This document shows positions 36,022-42,568 of a stretch of 42,568 nt of DNA, piece by piece. The notes under the pieces are model-generated. The model ran no database searches. It was not told the DNA's origin and worked only from the letters and a program-made list of their open reading frames with translations. Positions within the stretch are counted from its first letter, which is position 1. Every line of letters begins with the position of its first letter. The position numbers were made by a program, and so were the translations under genes. Source of the stretch: Acidobacteriaceae bacterium (GTDB lineage Bacteria > Acidobacteriota > Terriglobia > Terriglobales > Acidobacteriaceae); contig JANXPR010000126.1 in the NCBI GenBank assembly GCA_025357215.1, positions 1-42,568 on the forward strand. The letters are read 5' to 3'.

Positions 36022-36057
36022 TTCAGAGTCCTTTTCAGTGGCTGGTTGATTGATAGG

Positions 36058-36225
36058 TTAGAATTCTTCGGGCGCGACGGCTTCGGCTTGCTTCCGAACC
36101 GCCTCGATATGCCCCACAATATCGAGACCACATAGCCGGTTGAATCCCGGGTTATGGATTTCATCGAGCGCCTTCGCGAGCGCCTTGTGCATTGTGCGGT
36201 ACGATTCTAGTTGTCGGTTATTCAT
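36058..36225 (-). CDS. 55-aa hypothetical protein
   Basis: MNNRQLESYRTMHKALAKALDEIHNPGFNRLCGLDIVGHIEAVRKQAEAVAPEEF; not in ORF track (below 60 aa). Confidence 0.5.
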   Translation of the reverse strand: MNNRQLESYRTMHKALAKALDEIHNPGFNRLCGLDIVGHIEAVRKQAEAVAPEEF

Positions 36226-36229
36226 GGTT

Positions 36230-36412
36230 TCATTCTCCGTTGGTTGGGTCTTGTAGTATTTCGATCAGGTCAAGTTGCGCGGCGTCATCAGAGAAGAGTC
36301 CATGATCGCACGGTTTTTGTGGGTAAGAGGGCTTGAAGCCCTCCCTCCATTTGCGCTCCGCCAGCGTTTTCTGATCGGCGGCGAGTGTGGGCAACGGGAT
36401 CAGAACGGACAC
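36230..36412 (-). CDS. Small hypothetical protein
   Basis: 60 aa ORF in tight operon spacing. Confidence 0.45.
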   Translation of the reverse strand: MSVLIPLPTLAADQKTLAERKWREGFKPSYPQKPCDHGLFSDDAAQLDLIEILQDPTNGE

Positions 36413-36666
36413 GACTCACCCTCCCCAACATCGCCTAACGTGACGATCGCGGCTTGCCGGGCGTCGGCTTCGATGTCGAGCACAATGGCGGCGATGATCT
36501 CATAACCGAGATCGCTAGCGTTCATGCCCTGAGTCCGAAAACGCCGCAGGGTGTCGGTCATGACGGGCCGCGGCCGGCCACCGGACGTTCCCTTGGCGCG
36601 GTGGTGTTCCTTCGCCGCGTTCATGCGGGCGATCGGGTCGAATGTCTTATCGGTGAAAACAGTCAT
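36400..36666 (-). CDS. Small hypothetical protein
   Basis: MTVFTDKTFDPIARMNAAKEHHRAKGTSGGRP... Confidence 0.5.
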   Translation of the reverse strand: MTVFTDKTFDPIARMNAAKEHHRAKGTSGGRPRPVMTDTLRRFRTQGMNASDLGYEIIAAIVLDIEADARQAAIVTLGDVGEGESCPF

Positions 36667-36697
36667 GGGTCTGCTCCGCAGTGCGCGTTGTCCCGGA

Positions 36698-37006
36698 TTA
36701 TATGCAAACCACAATGGCGGCGCCTGGAAAGCGCTCCGCCATATCCCGGGCAACGGTTTCGGCTGTTGCTGAGGGTCCGAACGGCAGCGGGATCGGCTCA
36801 CCGGCCGGCATGACGTGTCCGCCATCACTTTTCACAATCCCGGAGAATTCGGCTGACCAGCCTTGGCGCCGATCGCGCACTAGCGTCACACTGCCTTTTG
36901 TCAGTTGGGCTGCAAGGATTGCGTTCAGGGCGGCTGTTTCAGCCAGCAAACGGCGGAGGTTTTCCAGGTAGTTTGCGGTTTCCAAGATGCTCATTTTCAG
37001 TGCCAT
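36698..37006 (-). CDS. Hypothetical protein
   Basis: MALKMSILETANYLENLRRLLAETAALNAIL... Confidence 0.5.
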   Translation of the reverse strand: MALKMSILETANYLENLRRLLAETAALNAILAAQLTKGSVTLVRDRRQGWSAEFSGIVKSDGGHVMPAGEPIPLPFGPSATAETVARDMAERFPGAAIVVCI

Positions 37007-37219
37007 TTTGTGGGCCTTTCTGTCGCTTGTCCCGGGTGCGGCCGGGTGCCGTTTGCCAGCTGGCAAGGGCCAGCATAACGGCGCAACCATTGCGCGGTAA
37101 ACCGTAAATAACCGGAAATATCCTCACAAACCCGTAACGAATCACCCTGAAATAGGTAAGCATCACTGATCAAACAGCCTTATTATTTCCCTCATAAAAT
37201 CAGCTATTTACGACCCCCC

Positions 37220-37525
37220 TTGACAGACGCTTTTTTCGAGCCGCCCCTCGCGCGGTTCCGCCCGGGCGCATCTCCCCACGTGCTTCCCCTTCGGAAGCCG
37301 CAGCGGCCGGCAGGCGCGGCGAGACCAGCGCCAGCGATCCATATCCTCCCGGATGACCGCTTCCTGACCTACGCGGAATTGAGAGGGTTAAAACTCCTCC
37401 GGGATAACGCCAATCGGCTTCGATTGGACCCCCCGGTAGGGCCGCTGACTCTCTGGAAAGCAGCCCAGCTTGTGGCACGAAGGATATTCCACACCACATT
37501 TGGTATTGAAACTAGTTTCCGATAA
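37220..37525 (+). CDS. Hypothetical small protein
   Basis: ORF 101 aa; ILPDDRFLTYAELRGLKLLRDNANRLRLDPPVGPLTLWKAAQLV. Confidence 0.4.
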   Translation: MTDAFFEPPLARFRPGASPHVLPLRKPQRPAGAARPAPAIHILPDDRFLTYAELRGLKLLRDNANRLRLDPPVGPLTLWKAAQLVARRIFHTTFGIETSFR

Positions 37526-37753
37526 TCCTTTGTTATCGTTAGTGAATTGAGAGAATATTCCATATATGTTAGTTATGCGAACGGAGAGCGTGCGTAAGTA
37601 GGGCTTACCCATTCTCGCGCGCGCGTGCGGCGGAGGCGCCCTGGGTCCGGGCCAGACGTAGACAGGCGCCCCCCTGCCTGCACCCCAAAAATCCGTACCG
37701 AGACGCACCTTTATCCCGTTGACATTTTCCCTGCGCCATTCAATCTGCGGTGC

Positions 37754-38395
37754 ATGTCCTACGCTCATAATTTCAATGATCTCGGGGGGCAGGTGTTTGG
37801 TTGCCTGACCGTTGAGGCTGAGACTGACGGGCGCCATAGCGGGCATGTGTTGTGGCGGTGCCGGTGTGAGTGCGGGGCGGAGGCGGCGTGGCTGGCTGAG
37901 AAGCTGCGCCGGCTCCCGAAATGTTGGCACCGGCCGTTCTGGTCGATTGCTGGATCGAGGTGCTGGGACGCGATGATCCATCGCTGCTACAATCCGAAGC
38001 ACATCAACTATCCGAGCTACGGCGGGCGCGGCATTACGGTGTGCGATCGTTGGCGGGCGAGCTTCCACGATTTCATTGCCGACATGGGGCCGCGGCCGAG
38101 TGCCCGGCACTCCATCGATCGGTGGCCGGACCAGCAAGGCAACTACGAGCCTGGGAATTGCCGGTGGGCCACGCCGCCGGAGCAGAGCCGCAACCGAACC
38201 GACAACGTGTCCGTCGAATATCAGGGCGAGACCGTGCTGGTGGTGGATCTGGCGGCGCGGCTCGGGTTGAACTATGCGGCGCTCAGGGGCCGCCTCCGGA
38301 TGGGCTGGGGGCTCGAGCGCGCCATTACGCAGCCGGTGCGGCGGTACGCTTCCTTTGCGGCCATCTTTGGCCCCGTTATGGAGAAATCCCCATGA
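37754..38395 (+). CDS. HNH endonuclease (phage/homing type)
   Basis: HRCYNPKHINYPSYGGRGITVCDRWRASFHDFIADMGPRPSARHSIDRWPDQQGNYEPGNCRWATPPEQSRNR. Confidence 0.85.
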   Translation: MSYAHNFNDLGGQVFGCLTVEAETDGRHSGHVLWRCRCECGAEAAWLAEKLRRLPKCWHRPFWSIAGSRCWDAMIHRCYNPKHINYPSYGGRGITVCDRWRASFHDFIADMGPRPSARHSIDRWPDQQGNYEPGNCRWATPPEQSRNRTDNVSVEYQGETVLVVDLAARLGLNYAALRGRLRMGWGLERAITQPVRRYASFAAIFGPVMEKSP

Positions 38396-38523
38396 GTAAG
38401 GATTGGCACGATCTCGACACCGGGCCGACGCTGGGGAGCGTGCTGCGGGCGTTTGGGTTTTTGCTCGGCGCCGCGGTCGCGTTGATCGTCGTGTTCGGGA
38501 TTGCGGCGTTGGTGCTGCGGTGA
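38392..38523 (+). CDS. 43-aa single-TM protein
   Basis: ATGA overlap; MSKDWHDLDTGPTLGSVLRAFGFLLGAAVALIVVFGIAALVLR. Confidence 0.55.
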   Translation: MSKDWHDLDTGPTLGSVLRAFGFLLGAAVALIVVFGIAALVLR

Positions 38524-38669
38524 TCAGCTGGGTGCGCTACGTCCATGAGGGCAGGGTCGATCGCTACCTCGAGCTCGGTTGGATGATCCGCGATTGCATG
38601 TACCGCGGCGAGTTCATGGTGATGCTGATGGCGTGGCCGTGCGGCTGTCCGATGGTGGAGCCAAAGTAA
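38520..38669 (+). CDS. 49-aa small protein
   Basis: GTGA overlap; VISWVRYVHEGRVDRYLELGWMIRDCMYRGEFMVMLMAWPCGCPMVEPK. Confidence 0.55.
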   Translation: MISWVRYVHEGRVDRYLELGWMIRDCMYRGEFMVMLMAWPCGCPMVEPK

Positions 38670-38678
38670 TGAACGAAG

Positions 38679-39131
38679 CATGCTTATCCGGTTGACGCAC
38701 ACAAACGCGCGGACCTACTAGATGTTGATGGAGAATAACGATGTCGAAATTTGACAACGTGTCGTGCAGTCAATGTGGACTGGATTTTGGCCCCGGCGAT
38801 CACGGCTATTCGCGCTGTCGCGATCACATGAGGAAAGCGCCAACCGAATATGTGGATATTGTTTTCGACGGGCCGCCAGGGCCAGTGTCCGGACGTTTTA
38901 TCGAGGTTGAGAACGATCAAGGTGTGAGCATTAATTTTGGCGAATGGGTGTGCCGTCCTGATGGATACTGGACACTTCGGATATGGGAGCAACGTCACAC
39001 TCATGTTGCTGGAACGACGGTCGGAAAGGACATTGATGAATGTGCTAGGTGTGGCCGTGACATTCGTCATTCTGTCCATGCCAGTCAGTAACACAAGATG
39101 TGGGACTGTGTGCGTCAACCGGATAAGCATG
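38679..39131. mobile_element. 453-bp transposase-less insertion cassette (MITE/MIC-like)
   Basis: 25-bp perfect TIRs 38679-38703 (catgcttatccggttgacgcacaca) and 39107-39131 (reverse complement); 8-bp direct repeats gaacgaag at 38671-38678 and 39132-39139. Confidence 0.92.
38741..39091 (+). CDS. Cassette cargo: zinc-ribbon-like protein with phage-type DGPPGPVSGRFIEVEN domain
   Basis: 116 aa; CSQCG...C, CARCG...H pairs; IVFDGPPGPVSGRFIEVENDQGVSINFGEWVCRPDGYWTLRI. Confidence 0.75.
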   Translation: MSKFDNVSCSQCGLDFGPGDHGYSRCRDHMRKAPTEYVDIVFDGPPGPVSGRFIEVENDQGVSINFGEWVCRPDGYWTLRIWEQRHTHVAGTTVGKDIDECARCGRDIRHSVHASQ

Positions 39132-39248
39132 GAACGAAGATAAGTTGACGCGGGCGGAGAGGATCAGGCTTGAGGCGCTGGCGCGCGTTCAAGGTATGGC
39201 CAGCATCACGCCGAATTCCATCAATGAAATGCTGGAGAGGCTACGGTA

Positions 39249-39265
39249 GTGTCAGGGATTGACAC
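39249..39265. promoter_or_regulatory. Palindromic operator site 3: GTGTCA-gggat-TGACAC
   Basis: Same TGTCA-N5-TGACA core and spacing as sites at 28839 and 40453. Confidence 0.6.
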
Positions 39266-39368
39266 CGGCGGGCGTGAGGTGTAATCCATTTGATGGCGGG
39301 CGGCGGCTATCGCTCATCCCGAAGCCGCGGCGAGCCCAATCAGTCGGGGCGGGGGGTCCAACACCGTT

Positions 39369-39587
39369 ATGGTTGACACAAAAGCCTACCCGCCTCGACT
39401 GAGGGCTTCCAAACCAAAGTCGCCGCGTAAGCGGACGGGGCGCAAGGTTCATGCTCCGCGCTTCCACGGCTGCGGCGTCGATCTGTTCGCGACCGGCCAG
39501 CACTCCGATCCGCGCATGCGTCTCACGCTGGCCGATATCAAGGCGCAGTATCCGTGGCTCGCTGAAATCGGCAAGGTGTTCCGGTGA
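39369..39587 (+). CDS. Small basic hypothetical protein
   Basis: 72 aa ORF following operator site 3. Confidence 0.5.
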   Translation: MVDTKAYPPRLRASKPKSPRKRTGRKVHAPRFHGCGVDLFATGQHSDPRMRLTLADIKAQYPWLAEIGKVFR

Positions 39588-39673
39588 GGCTGAGTCCGCT
39601 CACGCGGATCGAACAGGTGCCGCTATGGATCCTTTTGGCGATTATCCTCCTCCTCGCTTGGTTCGGGCCTTGA
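39584..39673 (+). CDS. 29-aa single-TM miniprotein
   Basis: GTGA overlap; VRLSPLTRIEQVPLWILLAIILLLAWFGP. Confidence 0.45.
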   Translation: MRLSPLTRIEQVPLWILLAIILLLAWFGP

Positions 39674-39849
39674 CGGGCGCCGCGGCCGCGATCTTGTTCG
39701 TCGGCTCCTGGTTGCTCGGCGCCAGCGTGACCCAGATCATCGGCTTCGCGCTCGCCGGCGGGGCCGGGTTCTTCCTGGCCTGGATGCTGATCGATGAAGC
39801 GCTGTGGCGACAGAGCCACCCGGGCGACGACTACGACGGTCACTGTTGA
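39670..39849 (+). CDS. Two-TM membrane protein (start TTG 39670 or ATG 39625)
   Basis: LTGAAAAILFVGSWLLGASVTQIIGFALAGGAGFFLAWMLIDEALWRQSHPGDDYDGHC. Confidence 0.5.
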   Translation: MTGAAAAILFVGSWLLGASVTQIIGFALAGGAGFFLAWMLIDEALWRQSHPGDDYDGHC

Positions 39850-39960
39850 CGGAGACCGCGCGTGAGAAAACACGATGATCCCGTCAAATCGTGGCACACC
39901 CAACAAGCGCGCCGGCGGAGCGCACGCGATCAACCATTGATCCTACATCGGAGAAAACCA

Positions 39961-40293
39961 TTGCCCAAAGCAAAGTCCACGCACATCACCCCGACTGTCG
40001 GCCGGATCGTTTATTTCTTCGCCACCGTCAATCCAGGCTGGGGCGACCATGGCGACGTCACGACCCCGCGCGCCGCGATCGTCGCCAAGGTCTACGATGA
40101 CGGCAGCCTTAACCTCTTAGTGATCGACCGCAACGGTGCTCCCCATCCGGTGGTGGCGGTCGAGCTCGTGCAGGATGGCGAGAAGCCCACCGGAACATGG
40201 TGGTGCGAGTGGATGCCGTACCAGAGGGCGGTGGCGGCCGGCCAGATACCAGCTACCCAGCACGCAACGCCGCAGAAACCCTTGCCAGCCTGA
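39961..40293 (+). CDS. Phage hypothetical protein
   Basis: TTG start with cggagaa SD; TPTVGRIVYFFATVNPGWGDHGDVTTPRAAIVAKVYDDGSLNLLVIDRNG. Confidence 0.65.
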   Translation: MPKAKSTHITPTVGRIVYFFATVNPGWGDHGDVTTPRAAIVAKVYDDGSLNLLVIDRNGAPHPVVAVELVQDGEKPTGTWWCEWMPYQRAVAAGQIPATQHATPQKPLPA

Positions 40294-40338
40294 CCCGTCA
40301 GGGTTACACCTCGATTCGCTAGGGTACGGACCACCTGG

Positions 40339-40382
40339 GCCGGAGGCGGCTTGCGAATGGCGGCTCGCCTCCGGTCTTTTTT
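40339..40382 (+). terminator. Rho-independent terminator
   Basis: ccggaggcg(40340-40348)/cgcctccgg(40366-40374) followed by tctttttt. Confidence 0.85.
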
Positions 40383-40396
40383 GATGGGTGGTTGTC

Positions 40397-40425
40397 AGCG
40401 GTTCAAGTCCGCGCACACTCCACCA
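40397..40425 (+). other. Orphan tRNA 3' end (T-arm to CCA), attP-like remnant
   Basis: agcggTTCAAGTccgcgcacactccaCCA; canonical UUCRANY T-loop and CCA; no matching 5' acceptor (ggagtgt) upstream. Confidence 0.6.
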
Positions 40426-40452
40426 AATCCCCCTTGCAAAGCATTTCGCACT

Positions 40453-40469
40453 ATGTCATAGGCTGACAT
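40453..40469. promoter_or_regulatory. Palindromic operator site 2: ATGTCA-taggc-TGACAT
   Basis: Identical arms and spacing to 28839-28855. Confidence 0.75.
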
Positions 40470-40531
40470 TGACGGCGGGGCCAGTAAGCCCCCAGCCCAA
40501 GCCGGATTAGTTCCGGTCGCCTCGCCGTCAA
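40469..40531 (+). ncRNA. Candidate structured leader RNA (multibranch)
   Basis: Outer stem TTGACGGCG(40469-40477)/CGCCGTCAA(40523-40531); inner GGGC/GCCC and CCGGA/TCCGG hairpins; directly upstream of the 40544 CDS. Confidence 0.4.
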
Positions 40532-40543
40532 CAGGGGCTCTCT

Positions 40544-40735
40544 GTGAACAGCGATCTAAAACTGATCCGCGCCACCATCCACCGCTCGGTGATGCCGAAT
40601 TGGTCGGGCGTGCGCGTCACGATCTCAGGGCCGCGCGAGCTCCTGGATCAGATCATGGTGCTGGGGCGCGACGGCTACATGATCGTGACACCGCCGCCGG
40701 GTTTACGATACCGGGCACCAAGCCGATCACCCTGA
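40544..40735 (+). CDS. Small hypothetical protein
   Basis: 63 aa GTG-start ORF. Confidence 0.5.
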   Translation: MNSDLKLIRATIHRSVMPNWSGVRVTISGPRELLDQIMVLGRDGYMIVTPPPGLRYRAPSRSP

Positions 40736-40765
40736 AACCTCCAACCACAACAAAGGATTCAAAAC

Positions 40766-41134
40766 ATGCTCACTTGCGAACGCGCTGATCACATCGCCTC
40801 CTCGATCGCAGACGCCTTTGCGGGTCTGCCGTCCATCATGAAGGACATTCGCGAGACCCTGCAGGACCGCGAGGCCCTGATCGTAGAGCTTGACGACAAG
40901 ATCAGGACCATCGACACCATGAATGTGCTGGTTGCTGATCTGCGGCATCAGATCAGAGAGCTCCAGGACCGGATGCACGAGTATATCGAGCACAACGCCA
41001 AGCTGGAAAACATTATCATGTCGGCCGGGCGGGCGCTCTCGAGCTCCGAGTCGTTCGTCAGCGCCGCCAGATCATTGGTGCCGCCGCCGGGGCACAGCAC
41101 CCGAGAATTGCCAACCGTTGACGTTCTGGATTAG
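40766..41134 (+). CDS. Coiled-coil hypothetical protein
   Basis: 122 aa; long heptad-like helix. Confidence 0.6.
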   Translation: MLTCERADHIASSIADAFAGLPSIMKDIRETLQDREALIVELDDKIRTIDTMNVLVADLRHQIRELQDRMHEYIEHNAKLENIIMSAGRALSSSESFVSAARSLVPPPGHSTRELPTVDVLD

Positions 41135-41146
41135 TTTCGCGAGTAG

Positions 41147-41250
41147 ACCCGGAGCCGTCCTTTCCTCGGCTTACTACCCGGCGGGTCGGGACGAAAGGTA
41201 GCCTCGGGGACTCCGGGTTTAGCTGACCCGTCAAGGCTACTGACGCCGGG
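41147..41250 (+). ncRNA. Candidate structured/regulatory leader RNA with mutually exclusive helices
   Basis: acccggag/ctccgggt, cccggcg/cgccggg, cgggtc/gacccg, gtagcc/ggctac, some crossing; 137-nt intergenic leader before the 2OG oxygenase gene. Confidence 0.4.
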
Positions 41251-41273
41251 ACCAATTCAAGCGAGGGCGACTG

Positions 41274-42320
41274 ATGCCTGCCGTGATCGATGATTTCTTG
41301 CCGGCGGATGCCTACCGCGAGCTCCGCGAGTACGTGCAATCGCAGCCAATGCGGTACGGTGCCAAGTCGAACAGTCAAACAGACCCTCATGGGCACTGGA
41401 GTTGGAAGCCGATCCACGACAACCAGAAGAATCTCGCGGATCTGACTCTGACGCTGCCGCCCTTGCTGTTGCGGACCTTTAACCGCGTAAAGCTGCACGC
41501 CGCACTCGGGCAAGATCCGGTGGTGATTCGCTGCTACGCGAACGGCTACACCTACGGCACTGACGGATATTTCCACACCGACAGCGATCGGCACGACGAA
41601 AAAACCGTGATCCTGTTCATGTGCGAAAAGTGGGATCCGGATTGGGCCGGCGAGACCGTATACGGTAAGCCGGAGGACGGGGCCGTCCTTCCGTACCCCA
41701 ACCGCGCCCTGATCATTGAATCGAACCAACCCCACGCCGCCCGCGCGGTCTCGCGCAAATGCACGGCGCTGCGCACCACCCTCATGTTCAAGACCCGGCC
41801 CAGGCGATCTGAGGGATTTGAACGCCTAAGCGAATGGCTGGTCGCCAAGGGGGCGCTGAAATTCAAGCACGCCAAAGGCACCCTGCACGATCACCTGTGC
41901 CGAGTGTTTCAGCTGCTCTATGATCGTGGTCATGGTGGCATCGATGTGTTCTACGCCGGCGGGCTGCATAGCATTTATGGAACCAATGCGTATCAGTCTC
42001 AGCTGATTGTCCCAACCCCGATCACCCGCGGCGAGGTAGCGGATCGCTTTGGCAAGGAAGCCGAGTCGCTAGCTTATTTGTTTTCGTGTGTCGACCGACC
42101 CGGGACGCTGGAAAGTCCCGCGTGGAGCTCGCCGGAGGAAAGCCACCTCCTGATGCGGCACGATCAGAAAATGAGCGTAAGCAAAGACCAGCTTCGTAAT
42201 CTCCGCCTGATCGAGTGTGCCAACCTCGCGGATCAGGATTCCCTGACACCAGAAAAATGGCCGGTGCTGCACAGTATTTGGAAACTGCAAGGCATTTGGA
42301 ATCAGAAAGGAACCTCATGA
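41274..42320 (+). CDS. 2OG-Fe(II) oxygenase fused to an HD-like (DUF6817-type) domain
   Basis: YFHTDSD (HxD) ... NQPHAARAVSRKCTALRTTLMFK distal His/Arg; C-terminal HDHLCRVFQLLYDRGHGGIDVFYAGGLHSIYGTNAY...GKEAESLAYLFSCVDR. Confidence 0.8.
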   Translation: MPAVIDDFLPADAYRELREYVQSQPMRYGAKSNSQTDPHGHWSWKPIHDNQKNLADLTLTLPPLLLRTFNRVKLHAALGQDPVVIRCYANGYTYGTDGYFHTDSDRHDEKTVILFMCEKWDPDWAGETVYGKPEDGAVLPYPNRALIIESNQPHAARAVSRKCTALRTTLMFKTRPRRSEGFERLSEWLVAKGALKFKHAKGTLHDHLCRVFQLLYDRGHGGIDVFYAGGLHSIYGTNAYQSQLIVPTPITRGEVADRFGKEAESLAYLFSCVDRPGTLESPAWSSPEESHLLMRHDQKMSVSKDQLRNLRLIECANLADQDSLTPEKWPVLHSIWKLQGIWNQKGTS

Positions 42321-42568
42321 TCTCCCCCAAAGCGGTCTCCTTCATCATCGCACAGGAAGATGGCAGCGAGAGCTATTACGACCGCACGGAGGAGCATTTC
42401 GATTGGCCGGGCGGCGCTTCCGGGCCGACAGTGGCGATCGGCTACGATCTAGGTTACGTCACGGTCAACGAGTGCATCCAGGATTGGACCGGCATCGTGG
42501 ACGCCGTGACCATCAACGAAATGATCCTCGGGGTCGGGCTGACCGGCGAGCGGGCACATATCTTCGTG
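42317..42568 (+). CDS. Endolysin N-terminal part (continues at position 1)
   Basis: ATGA overlap with oxygenase; reads in frame through the repeat into 1-942. Confidence 0.75.
   Translation, partial: MISPKAVSFIIAQEDGSESYYDRTEEHFDWPGGASGPTVAIGYDLGYVTVNECIQDWTGIVDAVTINEMILGVGLTGERAHIFV
42428..42568. repeat. Terminal direct repeat (copy 2)
   Basis: Exact copy of 1-141; indicates a circular contig. Confidence 0.98.

Larger units (their letters stand above)
38669..39249 (+). pseudogene. Small gene interrupted by the 38679-39131 insertion
   Basis: Removing 38679-39131 plus one TSD copy gives atgaacgaagataagttgacg...ctacggtag = MNEDKLTRAERIRLEALARVQGMASITPNSINEMLERLR, with TAATG coupling to the upstream gene. 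Confidence 0.85.

Noticed and set aside
37388-38137. 249-aa minus ORF antisense to the HNH gene
   Set aside because: Pro/Arg-rich shadow; the plus frame has a clear HNH motif.
38742-38756. TGTCG-aaatt-TGACA at the start of the cassette cargo gene as an operator
   Set aside because: One core mismatch and located over the first codons; considered coincidental, though worth including in a motif scan.
1-42568. CRISPR array, complete tRNA genes, integrase, transposase, ParA/ParB, DNA polymerase
   Set aside because: None could be recognised from the sequence; short repeats present are coding microrepeats or palindromes, not spacer-separated arrays.

Overview
The window is a complete circular contig of an alphaproteobacterial (Rhizobiales-like) podovirus-type phage. 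Bases 1-141 are repeated exactly at 42428-42568, so the unique length is 42,427 bp and the endolysin gene spans the junction. The right-pointing virion module (about 1-25.9 kb) holds endolysin, a TM/coiled-coil lysis candidate, TerL, a DUF2829/Tad2-like protein, a gp49-family protein, portal, capsid, adaptor/tail proteins, a GNAT acetyltransferase, three large low-complexity/ejection-type proteins and tail proteins. The left-pointing module holds Redbeta/RecT, YqaJ exonuclease and an XRE-type HTH regulator. It is followed by a divergent early module with a GcrA-family protein, a left-pointing AAA+ ATPase block, and a right-pointing accessory block with HNH endonuclease, small proteins and a 2OG-Fe(II) oxygenase fused to an HD-like domain. 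The main observations are as follows. (1) A 453-bp insertion (38679-39131) has 25-bp perfect terminal inverted repeats and an 8-bp target duplication. It carries a zinc-ribbon-like cargo ORF and no transposase, and in-silico excision restores an intact 39-aa gene. (2) A 17-bp palindromic operator family (RTGTCA-N5-TGACAY) occurs at three dispersed intergenic sites. (3) Capsid and tail genes appear to start at ATA/ATT codons placed after good Shine-Dalgarno sequences. (4) A chromosomal-type parS palindrome GTTTCACGTGAAAC is present. (5) A GcrA-family regulator has an extra N-terminal region and an internal start behind an A5G8 tract. (6) A GSGY-type repeat domain is shared by three consecutive virion proteins. 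(7) An orphan tRNA 3' end (attP-like) is present without a visible integrase. All functional names are from recalled motif recognition; no database search was run.
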